Below, piece after piece: positions 38,201-50,199 of a stretch of DNA of 64,000 bases. The stretch comes from Apodemus sylvaticus. Taxonomy: Eukaryota > Chordata > Mammalia > Rodentia > Muridae. The stretch lies in assembly GCF_947179515.1 (NCBI RefSeq), contig NC_067490.1, forward strand, positions 30,478,827-30,542,826, read 5' to 3'. The position numbers and the translations under genes were made by a program. The notes beneath the pieces were generated by a model. It made no database searches, was not told the DNA's origin, and worked only from the letters and a program-made list of their open reading frames with translations. Positions within the stretch are counted from its first letter, which is position 1; each line of letters starts with the position of its first letter.

Positions 38201-39997
38201 TTTGTTCTATGGTGTCAAGGGAAGGGATGCTGTAAAAAGGAGCTGCACAATTGCTTAGGCATAGATAAAGACAGATCTTGTAAGGTGTGGTGTGGATGGA
38301 TGTGCTCCCAAGATAGATGCAGATGGAAGTTTTATTTCTTAAGAAAAAATAAATAAAAACAAAAGAGCTGGGATCTAGACACATTCTCTTTGATGATGAT
38401 ATGACTCTTCAATGGAATTCACCTGTTGGGGACCAGTGTTTTATGTTGAGGGCTGTTATCAAAATAACTACTTCTTTTTTAAAAACAGAAGTTTCATTCA
38501 TAAGTATTGTTGCATCTTGGAAACGAGTATAAGAAGCAAGAACTCTGATGAAATTCACAAAATATTAATACGGAAAGCATGCAGTCTTTGTCATAAATGG
38601 ATAAAACTGATGTCACGAGCCTCAGTCACCCTATTCCAGCACTCAAGAGGTTAATAGTTATCAATAAGTGGACTGAAAAGTCGCTTCCAGTTTTCAGAGG
38701 CCTGATCTCAACCGGGCCCACACATGGAATCGTTTGTTTGTGTGCTAGAGGGAGTTCAAATGAGAAGCAAAGAGAACCATGCAAAAACATTTTCCAGGTA
38801 AGTCTTGTAAGAAGTGAGTAATTCTCGAATTCTCCACATCTAAGCTTGTGGTCAGTTAGAAAGCATAAGGGCACACAACTCAGAAGCTGGTACTTAATTA
38901 AAAAGAAAGATGATTCCTAACATCAGGACACATGTGGTCAATGCTCACTTTCCCTGGTTCCTCCACAGTCCCAGTGAAGTTGCCTCAACCACTTTTTTTC
39001 CAATTAGAAGCAACTAGTTTGCAGAAATTTCAGTTTAAGTAAATGTCACTGTGTGGCATTTGATGGGGAAAATTCAGAAGCAAAGAAAAAACCCTAAAGG
39101 TCCCTGCTGACATATTTCCCTGACAGTATTTAGTATTTATTTGACGATGTTCCAATTGTCTTGGCTTAAAAGCCACAAGTCTCAAAGACAGGCCTCAAAG
39201 GAGAGAGAGGGAATGGACGCTGGTGGACTTAGAAGAATTACATTTGTCCAGTGGCTCTAAAGTGAAACTTTTTCTTGCTGTGGGATGTCCTGGCATTCAT
39301 TACTGATCCTGGGCGTGGCACAGTGTCTGGGTCTAGACAGATCTTAGTAAATGCTAGGTGTGTAAAGAAATAAATCTCAAGCAGGTTTTATTTGGGTGGG
39401 TCTGTTCTTGTTTTCTGGGAGAAGAGTTCCTTGTTTAAGAGGTAAACAAAGATTAAGGAGAGAGTTTCTTGAGCCAGGTTCTGCATCTTTCTCTCTGGGC
39501 TTTCTTATTGGCTTGTGAAAATCCTGCTGTGGGTACCTCCTCTGACCACATTTTTCAATTTTTGCTTTCTATATCACAAAAACTAGGTAAATATAAAGCA
39601 CCTAGAACAGTAAATCAGAATATGTTTTGTCTGACTCCCATCTTGGGTTCATTAACAGAACTCCAAAGCCCATAGAATTTTAAAATTTGGGGTTACTAGA
39701 GCTAAATATTTTGTGATTTCGGTCTCCCATGATTTATAATTTTTTATCTACTGGCACAAATAAATATTCAATGGGCACTTAGTGGATTAGAGATTTTTAA
39801 GGGTATTCTGAAAGCTTTTTGTGGAAAGACCTTTTAATAAAATTATTAAGTTAATTTTTCACAAAGTCTAAGCCTTGTAGAGTTCATTCAAGGGTATCTG
39901 TGTCCTCACATTGACAATTTAACTCATGCCTAATCAGATATTTTACTCGTGTATGTTGTGATCATAAAAAGAGAAAGAGATGTAAGAATATGTTCTA
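35284..39997. other. long unique interval, no gene recognised
   Basis: About 4.7 kb almost free of recognisable transposons; the only simple tract is a T run at about 37341-37354. Open frames (for example minus 35708-35475 and plus 36115-36300) are short and unrecognised. Repeat-poor DNA like this can hold conserved non-coding elements, but nothing in the sequence itself proves it. Confidence 0.45.
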
Positions 39998-40396
39998 TGG
40001 GGTATGTGGGGGAAGGGGGGTGCCTCAGTGGGCCCATGCTGAGACATCCCTTCCCCCTGAGGGACCAGACACATGATGGTATAGTGTAGAATAGAGTTTA
40101 TTCAGGGCATGGGGAGGGGAGTTAAGGGGGTAGTAGAGTCAGAGAAAGGCAGAGAGAAGAAGAGAGTAGAGAAGTAGAGGCTGGCCATGACCACATGGAG
40201 AGAGGGGGTAAGGGATGGGGTAAAGGAGGAGAGCCCAAGATGGCAAGGGAGAAGAGAGTGAGGGAATAAGAGAGAGTAAGAGAGTAAGAGAGAGTAAAAG
40301 AGAGAGGAGGGACTGAGCAGCCCTTTTTAGAGTAGGCCAGGCCTACCTGGATGTTGCCAGGTAATTGTAGGGTGGAGCTTAGACAGAATCCTAACA
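39998..40396 (-). mobile_element. solo LTR of an endogenous retrovirus-type element
   Basis: A 399-base block that begins TG and ends CA on both strands. Read on the minus strand it starts TGTTAGGATTCTGTC and has a pyrimidine-rich middle. Near its 3' end it carries a polyadenylation-type AATAAA within CCTGAATAAACTC, followed by a GT/C-rich tail ending CATACCCCA. No coding part is attached. Family not assigned, and no convincing short target duplication was found. The 190-codon minus frame at 40694-40122 lies largely in this LTR and its purine-rich strand and is not a gene candidate. Confidence 0.7.
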
Positions 40397-40702
40397 GTGT
40401 AATATGTAGAAGACAGCATTTCTTATACAAAATGACATAAGAATAAGAAAGAGGTGGCTTGTCCTGACTGAAGTTAGCAGCCCAGGTTCTGAGGCTATGA
40501 GGAGGGTTCCTGTTCAGTGAAGGGAAGACGGCCCAGACACTCACTAATGTAGTTGTGCAAAGGATCAGAGAGACTTCAGGGGACCTACCAGACTCTGTAT
40601 TCTGTGCTTTTATTTCCTCTTGGTTGGGAGGCTTCTGAATTGTAGCAATTGTCAAAGTCTCTTGTTTGGAGGCAATTTGTGTCCTTCCAGACACTGAAAC
40701 TG

Positions 40703-40738
<36 letters not shown>

Positions 40739-41099
40739 CACCTGACTTTTATAGCTTCATTGTAGCTGATCTACTTGGTGTTGCAGTAGAAGGGATGATA
40801 ATGCTTTGCTTTACAGATCCCATTCTTAGGTTTCTTGTTGGAGTTTCCTTTAAACACTTTGCTAAATTTGTTTTATATACCGATGCAAATCGATGGGATC
40901 ACTCTCCTTCTTTCCAATGATTAACTAGTTACAGTTAAAAGTTACTCCTTATTAAAATTTTATACTGGATTCATTCTACTTTTATTGACATTTTATTTTA
41001 TATTTCTATAACCTCCTAAGTGTGCTAAATGTGACTTTGAGAAGGTTAAAAGTAAAATCATGCATAATGAAAACATTATTTTTCATTTTTAGAGTCAAT
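40397..41099. other. unique DNA with (TG)n
   Basis: No exon recognised. About 17 TG units occupy roughly 40703-40736. Confidence 0.45.
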
Positions 41100-41180
41100 A
41101 TATGTATACATATGTATATAGGCATATGTACATATATATATATATGTATGTATGTATGTGTGTGTGTATACACACATACA
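41100..41180. repeat. TA/TG/TATG mixed simple repeat
   Basis: Alternating purine-pyrimidine tract with ATATATAT, TATG tetramers, TGTGTG and ACACAC in succession; the plus-strand ends are mutually complementary. Confidence 0.9.
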
Positions 41181-41803
41181 TATATTCTTTTCAAACATAA
41201 AATTTCTAGGATTGACAGGGAATTGGAAAGAAATTTGTAGCAGTTAATAAAATTTATGATTATTTAATATCTAATTGTCACATTTTAAGCAGAAATTTTA
41301 TGTAAATCTTTAAAAAATACTAACACTTTCCTTACCACTGAAAAGACTAGCTATAAAAGAAGAAATACTAATTAAATAGGGTCTTAGTAAAGACCTAAGC
41401 TCAAAATCTTAGAACCTGAGACTAGAAACAATCCTGAAAACTGTCTAGTCTAGCTTTAGATTTTGAAGTTGAGATAATTCTGTTTCCAGGGAATAAACTG
41501 TCTTAGGATAAATTGCCTGTTCCTGTCTTACTGGAGGCAATTGTCCAGGTTTTTGACTTGTAATTCACTAGCATTCCCTTTTCCAGATAGACGAACTGAC
41601 AGGCAGAAGTGGTTAGGATTGAACTCTCCTTATTTAAAGTTATTTTTAGGCTAAACATTGATGTTTGGAACTGCATCTCAACATAATTTGTCCATCCTTA
41701 AATGTCATCTTCTACTGTCTATTTCTTACTCAAAATGTATTACTTTTTAATTAAGCCAAAGTATAATTATGAAAACAGAAAAATAAAGGAATACATTTTT
41801 TTA

Positions 41804-41905
41804 TGGGATGGGATGGGATGATGGGATGGGTAGGATGGATGATGGAATGGGATGAGATGAGGTAAGGTGAAATGGAACAGGATAAAATAGAATAAAATGG
41901 GGCGG
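41804..41905. repeat. (GGGAT)n-type pentanucleotide tract, degenerate
   Basis: Starts as near-perfect GGGAT repeats and decays into GGATGAT, GGAAT, GAGAT and AAAAT variants over about 100 bases. Simple-sequence tract, not a telomere repeat. Confidence 0.9.
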
Positions 41906-42769
41906 AAAGATGAATACATTATAACACTTGGTTAATATCTACCTATACCTTATGTATCAGGCCACAAACTTTACTGTAGCTTTAAGTTTTTTCTCCTGAC
42001 CATTTAATTCCCAGAAATTATTTATTTAATTATTATTTATTAATAAATGCTTAAGCCATAAACTTCAGTTTGTTTTGAGTTCAGCTCCATGGTTGGTTTT
42101 CTCTCCTTCCTCTTTTCATCTTCTTACATTCGGGGATGAATCTCTCACCGCTTCCTCTTTCCCAGCATTCTCTGTCTCTCTGCTGGATGTCCCACCTTCT
42201 ATTTCCTGCCTCAGCTCATTGGCCATCAGCTTTTTTATTGACAGGTGATGCTTACAAGATATTCTCTCTATACTTTACACTAACTTTAGTGCTTTTTTCA
42301 CTGTAAAGCCATAGTGAAAATAATGTTTGAAGGCCTTCCATTGAGAGAATAGACAGCAGAAAGAGGCTTTCACTGTTGAAAATTTGGAGCAAACATCAGT
42401 AAGGTTTGAGAAGGTAGGTGGGATTCTTCATCCCCTGACAGGATACTTCTAATGTCTCTTCACTCTTTACCTCTAGCCCCCAGCAGCCTTTTCTCGGCTC
42501 TGCACACACAACTCTCTGTGATAGACCCTGATGACTTCTGCAGGTTCTTTGTTGCCCATTTCTGCCACTATCATACTCCCAAGCTCCAGCAACGCCAAAC
42601 TACTTGTAGTATGGGTAACAGGAGAATGAAAAATACAATTTATATAATTATAATTTTTAGTTTTCACTTGCTACTTATACATGCTCACATATTTCCTGAA
42701 TTTGTAATGATGAAGTAATACATTCTATTTTAAATTAGCATTATACCAAGACATTGTCATGTTATTACC
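41906..42769. other. mostly unique; possible unidentified interspersed repeat
   Basis: A TTTATT-rich patch (about 42020-42050) precedes a stretch (42085-42260) whose wording, such as cattggccatcagctttttt, I associate with a dispersed rodent repeat but cannot name. The rest shows nothing recognisable. Confidence 0.3.
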
Positions 42770-42925
42770 TAATGCTCATAATTATTTCTTTAGCAAGTAC
42801 ATAATATTTCATTACTTACTTTGATATTTATCCAACCATTTCCTTCTGGTTGAGCAATTAGGTCATTTCTACCATTTCTATAAATAACACCACTGTGAAG
42901 ATTTTTATGCCCATTGCTTTCTTAT
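42770..42925 (-). mobile_element. ancient LINE-1 ORF2 C-terminal remnant
   Basis: Antisense words follow the order of the end of old L1 ORF2: taatatttcattacttactt, tatttatccaaccatttcct, taaataacaccactgtgaag and atttttatgcccattgcttt. Diverged, short, boundaries approximate. Confidence 0.5.
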
Positions 42926-44872
42926 GCTGTTTTTCTTCAAACAATTTTTCTGTAAATACACGTGATACTCAATTTTAGCCTAGAGATGAATATTTGGAAG
43001 CTAACATGGTTCATAGAGCATCTTGTTAAGTTGAATTCTAGTATGATTGCATCGTAATAACTAAATAACAAAGCTACATGGGATACTGTGACTGAAGGGC
43101 ATAGCTCTGCTTGCACCTGAAGTAACAAAAAGTAACAGAGAAATCATGGGGAAAACCTGCTTTGTGTGTAGAAGGTTGTCTTCAGAAGCCTACAATAATT
43201 ATTTAGAAGGCATTCCTTCAAAGACATCAATAATGTTAATTTCTAATAATACTATTTGTCAGAACTTTTAAAAGAGTTAAGCTAGTAAACATAAGGCATT
43301 TTTAGACTCAAGAAAGGTTAAATCATTTAGAAGCCAAACCCTATGCAGTATCTACTTCATAGTATTAATTCTCACTATCCATTATAAACCCTTTATGTGT
43401 AAAAGTTCTTCAGATTAACCATGACGAGGAGGAAGGTGAGACCATAGGGCCATCGAGTAAAAGAAACTGTAGAGAAGTGAACGAAATCCCTTCTTGTCCA
43501 TCCTCACCATATCTTCCCTACAGAAAGCATGCTAATCATGAAAGGCCATGTCTCTACAAATCCCATAAATAGGATGCCTGGGATTTGCTGGGTCCTGCTG
43601 TTTAGCTTGCTAACTTAGAACAGTGCTGTTCTGGTGTGGATCTATCCCACCAGTTTATTGCCAAGTTGCTTTATCCTGGCCTCTGTTTCTGATGCAGTGG
43701 ATTTGCAGTCCCACCTAGGTCTCACAACTCTGTGTGCCTGGTTCCTCTAACTTGCATCCATGTTCTTCAATTCTCAGAATGTTTTAAATATTTTGCACAA
43801 AGCTGCATGCTCTGAGTTGTTCTGTGAAACAGCAAGGTCTACCCAGCTCTGAAGGACTTCTATATGAAGTGTCTTTGGGTATAGCATCATCTTCAGTAAA
43901 ATACAATTCAGCTACAATAACGACAAGAGCTTTGCTCTGGTTTCAGAGTTACACTGTGATGTTTCTACTGATCCAACTTAAAATGCCTTTAGTCCTCCTC
44001 AAAATGTCAGTCACACTGAACATTTACTCTACTCTTAGATATGTATCCAAGAAAGAACAAATAGGAATCACAATAGTGACCCAAAATGAACTCAGTAGTG
44101 ATTTATGAAATGCTATAATATTTTGTCCTCAGTTTTCATGGCTAACATGTTCTAAAGTCACAAAAGATATTCCAAATCAGCACTTGTGTTGCCAGTGGAT
44201 TCTCAACAATACTAATTCAGATTTAACAACCACCCTGATTCATCTCTTCAGGCTCAGATTTCATAAAAACAAAAGATGAAGTCTCATGCCTTTGGCTGAG
44301 ATGTCTCTAAACATAATTCTTAGAAACTACCCAAACCCTATAATGTGGATGTGAAAACTTTGAAAAACAATAGTGTGGCAGAAACCCATGTCTTGAGCAA
44401 AACAACCACAGATTTAATTATCTTTTTTTCTCTTCAAGTATTCAAAATAATTTTGCAGCAAATCACTTAAAATTACTCTCAAGAATGTATGTAGGGACAA
44501 TTAGGGTGATCTTGGTAGACTTGAAATATATCTTTCCTTCCATTGCTCAAAAAAATTCACAAAAGAAAAGATTGGATGAGTTTTCAAGTTCTTTAAAATT
44601 TAAATGTTTCTACCACAAATGTAATCTCAAAAAGAAAATTCTTAAAATGTATAACTTATGTGTTTATGATTTTTAAAGTCTCATCCTGGGGGTGGCGCCC
44701 CACCTTTCCCTGAAGGACCTTGGGCAGGCAATGGAGGCCTCTGGAGAAGTGTCCTTTGCTTCAGGATTGTAGCTGCCAAAAAGAAACTCAAGTTCCAGTA
44801 AATTACCTTCTATGCCTGCTCCTGCATACACCTCTAATTAAAGTCAGGGAGTCTCACAGACACAAAGGTGGA
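42926..44872. other. unique DNA
   Basis: No feature recognised. The 94-codon frame at 43824-44108 does not resemble a protein I know and has no splice or initiation context that stands out. Confidence 0.4.
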
Positions 44873-45090
44873 TGCTAGAGAGATGGCTCAGATGTTAAAG
44901 ACATATGGCCCCCAGAGGAGACCAGAAGTTAGTTCCCATCAGCTACACCCCTCAGAGCCCAACCGTCTGAAATTCCCACTTCAGGGGATCTGACTCCCTC
45001 TTTTGGCCTTTGTGGGTACTGCATGCACCTGTACAAACCCCATAGAGATACACACATGTATACATAATTAAGTATAAAATAAAACTTTTA
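44873..45090 (+). mobile_element. B3-type SINE (B2 family)
   Basis: Plus-sense head atgctagagagatggctcag, then cacttcaggggatctgactc, cctcttttggcctttgtggg and a tail in gtataaaataaaacttttac. Nearly full length and moderately diverged. Confidence 0.88.
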
Positions 45091-45185
45091 CAAATGGCAT
45101 GAAGGTAAGAAGACATCCTTGGAAGTATGATTTCAAAAAAGGTGGGGGGGGAGATAAGAAATGGTAAGGGAGCAAAAACAACTAA

Positions 45186-45455
45186 AAGACATTATGTGTG
45201 TCTTTGTGTGTGTGTCTTTGTGTATGTGCGTCTCTGTGTGTGTCTTTGTGTGTACGTCTTTGTGTATGTGTTTTTGTGTAAGTGTACCTTTATGTGTCTG
45301 TCTTTGTGTGTATCCTTGTGTGTGTGTCTTTGTATGTGTGTTTGTGTGTGTGTCCTTGTGTGTGTGTCTTTGTATGTGTGTTTGTGTGTATGTCTTTGTA
45401 TGTATCTTTGTGTGTATGTCTTTGTGTGTGTGTCTTTGAGCATGTGTGTATTCAA
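45186..45455. repeat. TGTGTGTCTT-type minisatellite, degenerate
   Basis: About 270 bases of TG-rich repeat with periodic TCTT insertions (tgtgtgtctttgtgtatgtg and similar), giving overlapping 60-140-codon Cys/Val or Thr/His/Lys frames on both strands. These frames reflect the unit and are not genes. Confidence 0.95.
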
Positions 45456-45624
45456 CAAATAAAGACATAATTTTTAAAAATTCCACTCCAGAAACGTGTA
45501 AGAAAACTATTTTAAATTTATAACAGGAAGCAAGGTCCTGACTGTAAACACATCTCAAGTTATTAACTACAAAGAGGAAATATATACTACATAGCTAGCC
45601 CACCTTTCCACAGCTCATTGATAT

Positions 45625-45628
<4 letters not shown>

Positions 45629-45669
<41 letters not shown>

Positions 45670-45880
45670 TTACAAGGATGATTCTAGAATGAATTATGTT
45701 CTAGGAAGAGTGAAGAACACAATGTCATGTAGTTTTGCCAAGCCTTCAAAGTCTCTTATAGATGGTCTACCTTTCAAGACATAATTTGTCAAAAAGTTTT
45801 TTTCACTCTGTAGGCTCTCTAAGCCTAAAACACACTGCACCTACTTAAGCTAAAATGTGGTTTTTATATGTGAACTGCAT

Positions 45881-45927
<47 letters not shown>
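45629..45927. repeat. (AC)n and (TG)n microsatellites about 210 bases apart
   Basis: (AC)n at about 45629-45666 and (TG)n at about 45882-45927, with unique sequence between. Being inverse in sequence, the two could pair as a long-loop hairpin. Confidence 0.95.
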
Positions 45928-45929
<2 letters not shown>

Positions 45930-46984
45930 ACTTGTGAATAAATTTTTTCACAGTTATCCTAGGTGGAAAGTTTTTCTTCATATTATTCCTGTGTGGTGCA
46001 ATGAATCCTACGAGTGAGTTATTTCAGTCGGTTGTGCTTCCTCTCTCTTTAAATGTAGCCTCATTTCCCTCTCAGTGTATTCTATGCCTCAACGTTATTT
46101 CCACGCACAATGTCCTTGGTGCTGTACCTGCACCATAACCATTCACTGAAAGACTGACTAGAACAGTGAGAAGATGTGGCCTTAATTGACCTTTCTTTTA
46201 CTGCGTATTCAATTCTTTCCACAAACATTCTCACTCGTCTTCCGGTTGGTATGGTTGCTGTTCTGTATGGCAATTCCCTTGGTGGCCAGAGCTTGAGTTC
46301 CAAGAAAAACTCAAAGCAGAGGAGCAGAGGTGATGGATGGAAATGACAGAAATAATGAGACAGCACGGCTCAAAAGGCTACTAATGGTTCATTATTTAAC
46401 AAGGGAAGCAGCCATTGTCCAGGGTTCTGCAGTCTCAGGCTTGAATCTCTTGTGTTTCACACACATGTAGTAACAGGATGTTGTCACCTCTCCTGTCCTA
46501 CCCAAAAGGTAGAGGATACATAAAACAGTAGTGTCTGTGTCCCTGCCACAGTGGGTCACAGCTCACAAGTTGGCGGCTGAGGGTAGCTCCTCGGGTAATT
46601 CTTGGGCAAGGTGCCTCCTTGGTTCCTTCCTGGGCCGCATACCTATCTCATTGCTAAATTGTGTCTGGTTGGAAAGCCCACGCACATGCTCTTGTATGGT
46701 CAAAAAGAGAGACCTCCTCAGTACAGAACTCACTCAAGGGCTGGTGTGGGCACATGGCAGGCTGCTGGCCAAAATGTGCCCACTAAGCCCCTAACAAATG
46801 AATCATTGCCTGGGTGACTAGAGAGACAGATGTTTACTGTGGAACAGTAACAGAAAAGTCTGGGCTTTTTGCCATTTAAGAAGAAGAAAAAAAATAAGGC
46901 ATATGAACTTTCTTGTCCTGGACAAAGCTCGGAGAAGGTATAATGTACGCAACTCTGTCTTTGAAGGGACACATTGGAAAAGGA
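45928..46984. other. unique DNA
   Basis: No exon or transposon recognised. The minus frame 46366-46082 (94 codons) was read in all three frames and matches nothing I know. The overlapping plus frames near 46531-46817 are likewise unrecognised. Confidence 0.4.
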
Positions 46985-47001
46985 GACTATATATACACAT
47001 G

Positions 47002-47034
<33 letters not shown>

Positions 47035-47220
47035 ATATGTATATGTGTATATGTGTGTATATGTGTATATGTGTATGTATGTATATATGTATATGTGTAT
47101 ATGTTTGTGTGTGTATGTGTGTATGTGTATATGTGTGTGTATGTGTGTGTATGTATTTGTGTGTATGTGTTGTGTGTATATGTGTGTATGTGTGTATGTG
47201 TTTATGTGTATTTGTACATG
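46985..47220. repeat. (TA)n / (GTGTAT)n alternating purine-pyrimidine tract
   Basis: TATATG and (TA)n at about 46987-47040 grade into GTGTAT and TGTATG repeats to about 47220. The 100-180-codon frames on both strands (Tyr/Val/Cys or Thr/His/Ile repeats) are artefacts of the hexamer. Confidence 0.96.
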
Positions 47221-48869
47221 TATATGATGTATATGGATATATGGCCCGTTTCTGTGTGTACATATACATGTATTTTTTGTTAATAAGGACAGTTTTGATT
47301 TACCATAATGAAAATCTCAAATTTCTATTGTAATTTGCACTATACACTCAGACTACTTTACTAAGTCTATGTTCAAGCTGTCTGTGTTTTCTCATTGAAC
47401 ATAACACAATGATGAGTTGGGCCCTTCCTCTGCTTACTATCAGTTCTAGTTCTGTTCCTAGCTAACTATGTGACTTCTAGCAAGTCATTTAATATCATCT
47501 CTCGTCATCGTCACTAAGAAATGTTTTTGTGTGTTAAGGACTTAGGATAGCACCAGAAATACATTAACTTCTCAATAAATGTTACTTAAAGAGTATTTAA
47601 TTGCTGGTATTAGTGCTAAAATTTTGATGAAAATATAATTCTGTCCATAATGTTATAATCAACAAAGTATCTACAATAGTATCAAGACCTCTTTCATGGG
47701 TTAATTTTCTCCTGCAAATAATGTCATCTGGGCAATAATACTGCAAATATTATCCTCTGGTCACCTTTTCTTGATACAGTAATTACTGTGCTGTGCATTA
47801 TCTGTCATTTTTTTCCTTGTGGCTGTTGGTAAAACAGTGAGAGCGTCAGGACAATGGAAATTTTGCATAGAAATGAAATGCATTCCAGAGTGGAAATTGG
47901 GAAAAATTTTGTAGTAACTTGTTACTGATGCCCTATGGCACATCAGCTAACTTCAGGTTCAGATAACTAGAGTAGGTACTCTGATTACACGGTTTTATTT
48001 GGGGCCAGGAGAATGCTTTCCCTTCACATACAATTTGCTACTATTTCATTCTGCAGCAATGCCCCCCCACCCACTGCCACAATTGTGTGATGGGTGCAGA
48101 CCTCAAAGGCTCCCTGGCATCTTCTTTCAAGTGTTCAGGAGGAAAGTAAAACCATAATGATATTGTCAGTGGTGCTAGAAACACATTATAATTTTCCCAC
48201 TGTATTTTACAATACAAGTGATGTTATCACATGAGAAAGTACAGTGTTGGCTAATGGAAAATTGACAGCGAGTATAAATTATATTGTTGGTACTCATCAC
48301 ATCCTGAAAAGATACCTGAGAAGAAAAGATGTTTTGAACTAGCCATAACACAAAATTCTGAAGCTGATTGTAAGGCACTCCTAATATGATGTATAGTTTT
48401 CCAAATTCAAGTCTGAGTAATGAAGGGAAGAAAAGACAGAAAATTTTAGAAACTTACTTCGCAAGATGCTTATTTTTAGATGCTCTAAAATTACCAGCAA
48501 GACCTCATATGAAATTTCCTTGTAAGGTCCTTTTTTTTTTTAGAATATCTGCTAGCATTCTAAACCTCAAACCAAGTTATAGTGTAGACTAGAGAAGAGA
48601 GAGGTGGCAAACAAGGTTGGGGAGTTACCCATATCTAAACACCCATTGAATAAGAGGAAGAAATAGAGGAGAGGTGGGTGAGAGCAAAGGTGGTATATGG
48701 GGAAGGTGCAGTAGTATATGTATAAGAAGACATCATGAAACCTATTTAGATGCAAATAAATACATACATAAATGAATGAATACATAAATAAATAATTGTC
48801 CTCAATACTTTATTTGAACATTATAATATCCACCTGAGATGTTAAAAAATAGCATTTATAACAAGGCAT
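47221..48869. other. unique DNA
   Basis: Nothing recognised except a short AAAT/AATG-rich patch at about 48752-48798. Confidence 0.4.
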
Positions 48870-49486
48870 ACAATCAATGGAGCAGCTGGGTCAGAAGTCA
48901 TCTGGCTGCCATTTTCACCAGGGAACCAGGCAGCTCCACAGCTGCCTTCTGTGCACAGACCCTGCCAGAAGAGTTGGTCTCCCAGGAGTATGGACACAGG
49001 CTTACAGGCCCACAGGAGGGACAAGCTCCAGCCAGAGACAGCAAGACCAACTAACACCAGACATAACCAGATGGTGAAAGGCAAGAGCAAAAACCCTACC
49101 AACAGAAACCAAGGCTACTTGGCAACATCAGAACCCAGTTCTCCCACCATAGCAAGTCCCAGATATGCCTACACACTGGAAAAGCAAGAGTTCAATTTAA
49201 AATTGCATCTCATGATGCTGATAAAGGACTTCAAGAAGGACATAAATAACACCCTTACAGAAATACAGAGAATATGGGTTAACAGGTAAAAGCCCTTAAA
49301 GAGGAAACACAAAATCCCTTAAATCAAGTGAAAGAACTGAACAAAACTATCCAGGATCTAAAAGTGGAAGTAGAAACAATGAAGAAATCACAAAAGGAGA
49401 CAACTCTGGAGATAGAAAACCTTGGAAAGTCATAGATGCAAGCATCAACAACAGAATACAAGAGATAGAAGAAAGAATGTCAGGTG
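48870..49486 (+). mobile_element. LINE-1 5' UTR end and ORF1 N-terminal half
   Basis: 48870-49071 has the wording of an L1 5' UTR next to ORF1 (gttggtctcccaggagtatg, ccagccagagacagcaagac). ORF1 starts at the ATG at 49072 (MVKGKSKNPTNRNQGYLATS). The coiled coil continues with NTLTEIQRI; after a frame break come KELNKTIQDLKVEVETMKKS and then a stop. ORF1 wording stops at about 49486, where ORF2 C-terminal sequence begins without a gap. Confidence 0.87.
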
Positions 49487-50185
49487 CTGCTCCTGGTCAT
49501 ATACCCAAAGAATTCCCCAGCATGTAATAAGGACACATGCTCCACTATGTTCACAGCAGCCCTATTTATAATAACCAGAAGCTGGAAAGAACCCGGATGT
49601 TCCTCAATGGAGGAATGGATACAGAAAATGTGGTACATATACACAATGGAGTACTATTCAGCCATTAAAAACAATGAATTAAGGAAATTCTTAAACAAAT
49701 GGATGGAACTGGAAAATATCATTCTAAGTCTGGAGTCATGGGTAACTCCATGTGTACTCTGAAACCCAGTCACAAAAGAACACACATGGTATGCTCTCAC
49801 TGATAAGTGGATATTAGCCTAGAAGCTTGGAATACCCAAGACACAATTCACATATCAAATGATGCCCAAGAAGGAGGAAGAACATAGAAAGGGGGAAAAA
49901 TACCCACAAAAGGAGTTACAAAGACAAAAGATTGATCAGAGTCTGAGGGAAAGACCATCCAGAGACTACCCCACCCAGGAATGCATTCTATATACAGTTA
50001 AAAAAACTCAGGCACTATTGTGTGCATTCTATATACAGTTAAAAAATCCAGGCACTATTGTGGGTGCCACAAGTGCTGGCTGACTGGAGCCAGATATAGC
50101 TATCATCTGGGAGCCTCTTCTAGTGCATGACAAATACAGAGGGGGACACTGTCAGCCAGTCATTGAACTGAGCATAGGGTACCCA
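49487..50185 (+). mobile_element. LINE-1 ORF2 C-terminus and 3' UTR, fused to the ORF1 piece
   Basis: ORF2 C-terminal frame 49484-49762 is open and recognisable (NKDTCSTMFTAALFIITRSW, WYIYTMEYYSAIKNNELRKF). L1 3' UTR follows (cactgataagtggatattag to gagcatagggtacccaatgg). Joined in the same orientation to ORF1, this implies deletion of the rest of ORF1 and most of ORF2. The 3' UTR stops without an A tail. Confidence 0.9.
49982..50062. repeat. 41-bp tandem duplication inside L1 3' UTR
   Basis: Copies at 49982-50022 and 50023-50062 begin tgcattctatatacag and end caggcactattgtg; they differ by a few A residues and one substitution. Confidence 0.93.
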
Positions 50186-50199
50186 ATGGGGACATAATA

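Noticed and set aside
40122..40694. 190-codon minus frame
   Set aside because: It lies mostly in the pyrimidine-rich strand of a solo LTR; Leu/Ser/Pro composition and no family resemblance.
41804..41905. Telomere-like or centromeric satellite repeat
   Set aside because: The unit is GGGAT/GGAAT and decays within 100 bases; it is a local simple repeat and not TTAGGG or a satellite array.
45127..45558. A CRISPR-like look of short repeats with short spacers
   Set aside because: The repeat is a degenerate TGTGTGTCTT minisatellite without constant repeats or unique spacers, in a mammalian genome.
46082..46366. 94-codon minus frame as a processed pseudogene
   Set aside because: Read in all three minus frames without finding similarity to a ribosomal or other common retrocopied protein, and no A tail or target duplication was seen.
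46730..47333. Frames of 104-179 codons on both strands
   Set aside because: Explained by (TA)n and (GTGTAT)n repeats.
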